DNA of 64,000 nt from Gracilaria gracilis (Eukaryota > Rhodophyta > Florideophyceae > Gracilariales > Gracilariaceae). Below are positions 62,401 to 64,000 of this stretch, in pieces; the stretch's first letter is position 1, and the number at the start of each line of letters is the position of its first letter. Location: positions 124,001-188,000 of the forward strand of contig JARGSG010000014.1 of assembly GCA_030374805.1 (NCBI GenBank), in the 5' to 3' direction. Both the position numbers and the translations under genes were made by a program. Under the pieces are notes generated by a model. It worked only from the letters and a program-made list of their open reading frames with translations. It was not told the origin of the DNA and did not search any database.

Positions 62401-64000
62401 AGGAGACGATAATGGTATACAGTTTGTTGCCTGGAGCCTGGATAGTTGGTCGTCAGACTACGAACGTTTAGGGATTGTACCGGGGGTGTCTATTGACTGC
62501 AAAGCAATTGCAAACCGCTTCAGTCTACCCCTTATCAGCATAAATAGAAGAGGTAACCACGGCCATCTGACAACTTTCTTTATGAGATATATTGGGGACG
62601 AAACCTCAGAAAGCTTCACTTGGGTGTTGCAGCGGTTTAAGGAGTGTATGCACATTACCCCAAGCTCCGTCGCGGTGGACCAGTTTATGGCACTCTTAAA
62701 CACGATTGAAGAAGTGATGGCGTTGTCGCACATCGTCCTGGATGATTGCCACCTCAATCAGAACCAAGACCACAACGTATAGCGATGGAGCAAGTCAGTC
62801 CGGAAAAGTGGGTTGGTCAATAGAATGCGGAGTGATTTGTATGAACTACGCAAGTCGAAGAGTGTCCAAGTGTTTGAATCAAAGAGGTTGCAACTGGAAC
62901 AAACATACTTTTATGCTGTGACGAGGGAGTTGCAGAGGTGGTAAAATTTTTTTTTTCGTCAGAGACCTAATATGCTTGTCAGATGCTTCAAAGACATACA
63001 TGTCCCACACCTCTTCTTCTTTCAAGGTTTTGGGTATTGTAAGTCTTCACACGCGAGGTACCGGAGCCTCGTTCTCAATCGAAATGTCTCTTTCTCGGAG
63101 TTTCCTCTGGCGATGGTGCAGATGACCAACAGATTGAACCATATAAATTTCGAATATGGCCCAAATATGACCGAGATATGGCCGAAATGTGGCCGTTTAA
63201 CTCGAAAAGTTGTGAGAGCGTTTAAAAAGCGGAGATCAACAAGTTTCATTTTTCTTTATATGGCCGAAATATGGCCCAAATGTGGCCTAAATATGGCCGT
63301 AATGTACACGTTTCAGTTCGCGAAAGTACTTATTTTCCGTAATTATTCATTCTCTAAAATTTTCGAGCTAAACGGCCACATTTCGGCCATATCTCGGCCA
63401 TATTTGGGCCATACTCGAGGTTTATAGGGGAAGTTGGAGCGACAACACAGGGCCTCAATGCGAGACACGACGATGCGGAACAAGCTCCTGCATTCCGGAC
63501 TTCCCCTCTCAACAACTCAACAACCTCCGCCACGTAAATTGTACAATCCTTCACATCCTATAGCGTAACCAAGTTCCTGAAGCTAAGCGTTCGCTTTTCT
63601 GCACACTTCAAAAGTAATTGATGCCGTACTGATAACAGCACCAGATGCGGCTTTTATCTTCGAAATCTGTGTACAGGATCTTCATGTCTCCGTTGGAAAT
63701 CCGGGAGTACAATTCACCATGACTAAGTTTTTCAATCAAACGGGTGACATTCCCGAACATGGACACGACGCAACCACTTTTCGTAGATACATCCACACCC
63801 CAACCAATAACCCTGAAGACGTGAACGGGAGCTGCACATGTGGGGACATGACGGCATTTAAAATACCATGCGGCCACCTCACGCGTCTCTTCGTCGTTTA
63901 TAACGATGTGCTAGAACGATGCCCTAACGTTCGCAACGCCTTCACAACACGTTTTAGAATCCAGCGCTTTTGGCACCCATATTGTTGCAAGGACCCAACA
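59465..64000 (+). pseudogene. Ulp1-protease/MULE transposase fusion, truncated by the window edge
   Basis: The frame is open from before 59465; the first ATG is at 59531. A Ulp1/C48 cysteine-protease domain comes first: HTIVIPVNISNAHWAVFL (His), MYWGDSTR (Asp) and KDSFSCGAYLLYMSTHFC (Cys). Next is a GCM/WRKY-like finger (GCGCKAAFMAKA ... IHKHEH) and a second one (CPCAYSFKV ... HHNHAV). Then comes the Mutator-type DDE domain (GVSIDCKAIANRFSLPLISI, ESFTWVLQRFKECMH, SVAVDQFMALLNTIEEVMAL, DDCHLNQN). Near 63840 is a SWIM zinc finger (CTCGDMTAFKIPCGHLTRLF). All parts share one frame, crossed by TAA/TAG at 60863, 61265, 61406, 61781, 62174, 62780 and 62942, one TGA at 61550, and a cluster of three stops near 63539-63564. 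A MITE sits inside. Probably inactive. Confidence 0.8.
63142..63426. mobile_element. Palindromic MITE inserted in the MULE gene
   Basis: A 285-bp segment has inverted arms of about 65 bases (from TATAAATTTCGAATATGGCC at the left; the right arm matches with a handful of changes). It is packed with ATGGCC-type heptamers, about a dozen copies on both strands. TA or TATA flanks both ends, as expected for a Tc1/mariner- or PIF-type non-autonomous element. It has no gene of its own; the open frame across it is chance. Confidence 0.8.

Overview
The window is nuclear DNA from a photosynthetic eukaryote with very few introns. The best guess is a red alga of the Chondrus type. The clues are several intact single-exon genes, one apparent plastid-targeted DUF3119 protein, a SNAP-25-type SNARE, an F-box/LRR protein, a tight head-to-tail gene cluster at the left end, and a long stretch packed with nested transposable elements. 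No marker gene fixes the species, so this is inference.

Layout. Bases 1-15150 are the host-gene part: the end of a possible tetraspanin-like gene, a minus-strand cluster (DUF3119 protein, an unknown protein, a Qbc-SNARE), an F-box/LRR protein, a secreted GH71/GH99-like glycosidase with a Ser/Pro tail, a secreted glycine-rich protein and two unknown proteins. Bases 16337-23738 are a pogo/Tigger-like DNA transposon, into which a 5.3 kb Ty3/Gypsy LTR element (16650-21969, target duplication CCTGT) has inserted. Bases 25271-37426 are a 12.2 kb chromodomain-bearing Ty3/Gypsy element (target duplication ATTCT) in an AT-rich island; it carries an extra antisense reading frame. Both LTR elements are old, broken fossils, with LTRs differing by about a tenth.

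The most interesting region is 38686-58126. I read it as one giant (about 19.4 kb) terminal-inverted-repeat DNA transposon. Both ends carry TCGGAATGCTAGTTT and a cluster of TGCTAGTT subterminal repeats. It has a Plavaka/EnSpm-like transposase with an N-terminal zinc finger and an unusual cargo: an amino-type DNA methyltransferase (DPPYNI then VVDLFAG) fused in one reading frame to a SET domain; on the other strand a 2-oxoglutarate/Fe(II) dioxygenase-like domain (LHTD ... FHAGAGY); a ketopantoate-reductase-like protein; and three unknown proteins. Between the divergent gene sets lie long-hairpin arrays in inverted orientation and two copies of a folded about 100-nt unit. A possible writer and eraser of methyl marks on one mobile element is the main discovery candidate.

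Bases 59465-64000 hold another transposase gene, cut by the window edge: a Ulp1-type protease joined to a Mutator-like (MULE) transposase with zinc-finger and SWIM modules, containing a 285-bp palindromic MITE.

The long DNA-transposon genes are interrupted almost only by in-frame TAA/TAG, with very few TGA and few frame changes. The methyltransferase-SET gene has seven such codons, no TGA, and ends with TGA after its SET domain. Host genes in the same window do not show this. Whether it is recoding, readthrough or plain decay cannot be settled here.
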